Shown here piece by piece: positions 35,985-37,129 of a DNA stretch of 37,129 nt. The stretch spans positions 1 through 37,129 of the forward strand of contig JACPFU010000039.1 in the NCBI GenBank assembly GCA_016182785.1. The letters run 5' to 3'. The notes under the pieces are model-generated. The model ran no database searches and was not told the DNA's origin. It saw nothing but the letters and a program-made list of their open reading frames with translations. A program made the position numbers and the translations under genes. The stretch's first letter is position 1. Each line of letters opens with the position of its first letter. The DNA is from Lysobacterales bacterium. Its GTDB lineage: Bacteria > Pseudomonadota > Gammaproteobacteria > Xanthomonadales > Ahniellaceae.

Positions 35985-36010
35985 CGCCGCGGCAGGCTAG
36001 TACCGCGGCG
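35985..36010 (-). other. GC-rich inverted repeat between two surface-protein genes
   Basis: CGCCGCGG (35985-35992) pairs with CCGCGGCG (36003-36010), a perfect 8-bp stem with a 10-base loop. It lies between the stop of the DUF11 protein (36068) and the start of the next gene (35912). No U-run follows on either side, so it is not a classical terminator; a Rho-dependent pause is possible. Confidence 0.45.
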
Positions 36011-36067
36011 TTACGCCAACAAGTGCTGGCGATCGCGAGCGCGTCCGGCGCCCGCGGCGGCTGCCGC

Positions 36068-37129
36068 TCAGACGACGCGTCGACGCGCGACGAGCGCCAT
36101 CCCCCACATCGCCAGCGCCAGCAGCAGCAAGGCGAAGCGCGAATCCACCGGCACCGGGATCAACGGAGTGGCCGGGCCGCCGTTGATCACGGTGACCGGG
36201 TCGTCGTCGTTGTTGTTGCTCGGATCGGTGTCGCCGCCGCCGTTGACCACGGCCGTGTTCAGCAGGTTGTCGGGCGCGGCCGCGTCGACGGTGACGCCGA
36301 TGGTGATCGGCGGATAGCTCGCGCCCGCGGCCAGCGGGTCGGGGCGCGTGCAGGTCAGCGTCGCCAGCACGCAGCTCCAGCCGGTGCCGCCAATGCTGTC
36401 CGCGGTCAGGCCCACGGGCAACGTGTCGACCACGGTCACCAAGCCGCTGCTCGCGGCGCTGCCGACGTTGCTGACGGTCAGCGTGTAGAGGCCGCCGCTC
36501 TGACCGCGGATGAAGTTGCCACTGTGCGTCTTGACCAGCGCAAGGTCGGGTCGCGTCACCGGTACCACGACGGTGTCGTCGCAGCGCGGTGCGGCCGGAC
36601 AGCCGGGGTCACCACCACCGCTCGCCACTGCGGTGTTGGTCGCGTCGGTTGCCGAGTCGCCGACGATCACGTTCAACGTCAGCACCGTGCTGGCACCGGC
36701 GCCGAGCACGCCGCCGTAGGTACAGCTCAGGTTGCTGGTGCCGACGCAGCCCCATCCGGCACCGGTCGCCGATTGCAGCGAGATGCCCACCGGCAGGTTG
36801 TCGGTGATGGTGATCGGCGCGGTGGTCGCTGCGGCGCCGCTGTTCGACACGGTGATCACGTAGGCCGCCGGTTGGCCGATGACGAATGGATTCGGCGTCG
36901 CGGTCTTGGTCACGTTGAGGATCGGTGCGTTGATCGGCACCAGCACGGTGTCGTCGCAGCGCGGATCGCCGGGGCAAGTCGGGTCGCCGCCGCCGCTGAC
37001 GACGGCGGTGTTGTTGCCGTTGACTGCGCTGATCGTCGGCGTCACCGGGATCGTGAACGCTGCACTCGCGGCCGGTGCGAGGCCGGCAGCGATGGTGCAG
37101 GTCACGAGTTGGCCCGCGGCCGAGCAACC
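36068..37129 (-). CDS. DUF11 repeat protein with an IPTL-CTERM-like anchor (5' end outside the window)
   Basis: Only the C-terminal 353 or so residues are visible; the frame is open to the right edge with DUF11-like GCSAAGQLVTCTI, so the start is missing. It has DUF11 domains (NVTKTATPNPFVIGQ...; LALVKTHSGNFIRGQ...) joined by repeated linkers (SGGGDPxCPxxPRCDDTVxVP). It ends LIPVPVDSRFALLLLALAMW with a final RRRVV: a short motif, one hydrophobic helix and a basic tail. This fits an IPTL-CTERM type C-terminal sorting signal, which is thought to be processed by an exosortase-like enzyme; none is visible here. It is likely a surface protein. It precedes the propeller gene in the same direction. 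Confidence 0.85.
   Translation of the reverse strand, partial: GCSAAGQLVTCTIAAGLAPAASAAFTIPVTPTISAVNGNNTAVVSGGGDPTCPGDPRCDDTVLVPINAPILNVTKTATPNPFVIGQPAAYVITVSNSGAAATTAPITITDNLPVGISLQSATGAGWGCVGTSNLSCTYGGVLGAGASTVLTLNVIVGDSATDATNTAVASGGGDPGCPAAPRCDDTVVVPVTRPDLALVKTHSGNFIRGQSGGLYTLTVSNVGSAASSGLVTVVDTLPVGLTADSIGGTGWSCVLATLTCTRPDPLAAGASYPPITIGVTVDAAAPDNLLNTAVVNGGGDTDPSNNNDDDPVTVINGGPATPLIPVPVDSRFALLLLALAMWGMALVARRRVV
36570..36964 (-). repeat. Intragenic DUF11 repeat, 375-bp period
   Basis: Twenty identical bases occur at 36570-36589 and 36945-36964 (acggtgtcgtcgcagcgcgg), 375 bp apart, which is 125 codons. The flanking linkers encode near-identical CDDTVxVP segments. This marks duplicated DUF11 modules, and the repeat may permit length change by recombination. 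Confidence 0.75.

Noticed and set aside
33198..36317. A very long open frame (over 1000 codons) on the plus strand opposite the large surface protein
   Set aside because: It is antisense to a well-supported gene, its translation is dominated by Arg, Ala, Gly and Asp with no domain, and such open antisense frames are common in GC-rich DNA.

Overview
The window looks like chromosomal DNA of a GC-rich gammaproteobacterium, most probably a member of the Xanthomonadales/Lysobacterales (Lysobacter/Dokdonella-like). The clues are a TonB-dependent receptor next to a TPR-sulfotransferase, an S46 dipeptidyl-peptidase of the DPP7/DAP BII type, threonine 3-dehydrogenase, the leucyl-transferase Bpt, and several exported proteins with DUF11 repeats, an IPTL-CTERM-like tail or short 'GFE' tails. 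The assignment rests on protein resemblance by eye, not on a search.

Region 1 (1-9904) is an accessory, island-like block. At the left edge the end of an IS21-like element appears to cut a DUF429 gene, with the IS supplying the stop codon. A divergent DUF6979 gene follows. Next is a tightly packed type I restriction-modification operon: hsdM, hsdS, a RhuM-family gene, hsdR, then a DUF45/YgjP-type zinc metallopeptidase. Genes in it overlap or lie within 5 bp. A MarR-like regulator on the other strand closes the block. This stretch is visibly less GC-rich than the DNA to its right.

Region 2 (10240-14504) holds small housekeeping or unknown genes: an exported M20-family peptidase homologue that appears to have lost several metal ligands, a small zinc-ribbon protein, a Rossmann methyltransferase, a DUF3313-like exported protein and a two-zinc-ribbon protein.

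Region 3 (14532-21566, minus strand) reads in transcription order as S46 dipeptidyl-peptidase, TonB-dependent receptor, strong hairpin, TPR-sulfotransferase. It may serve peptide or other polymer use at the envelope.

Region 4 (21729-26521) contains an unknown membrane-anchored protein, tdh, a Phd/VapC toxin-antitoxin pair with a palindromic operator candidate, and an unknown exported protein.

Region 5 (26537-37129) is rich in exported proteins: a pectate-lyase-like protein, a right-handed beta-helix protein, a large beta-propeller/Ig/DUF11 protein and a partial DUF11 protein with an IPTL-CTERM-like anchor. Interspersed are bpt, a small PilN-like/DUF4124-like protein and a class II aldolase. 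No rRNA, complete tRNA or CRISPR array was seen.
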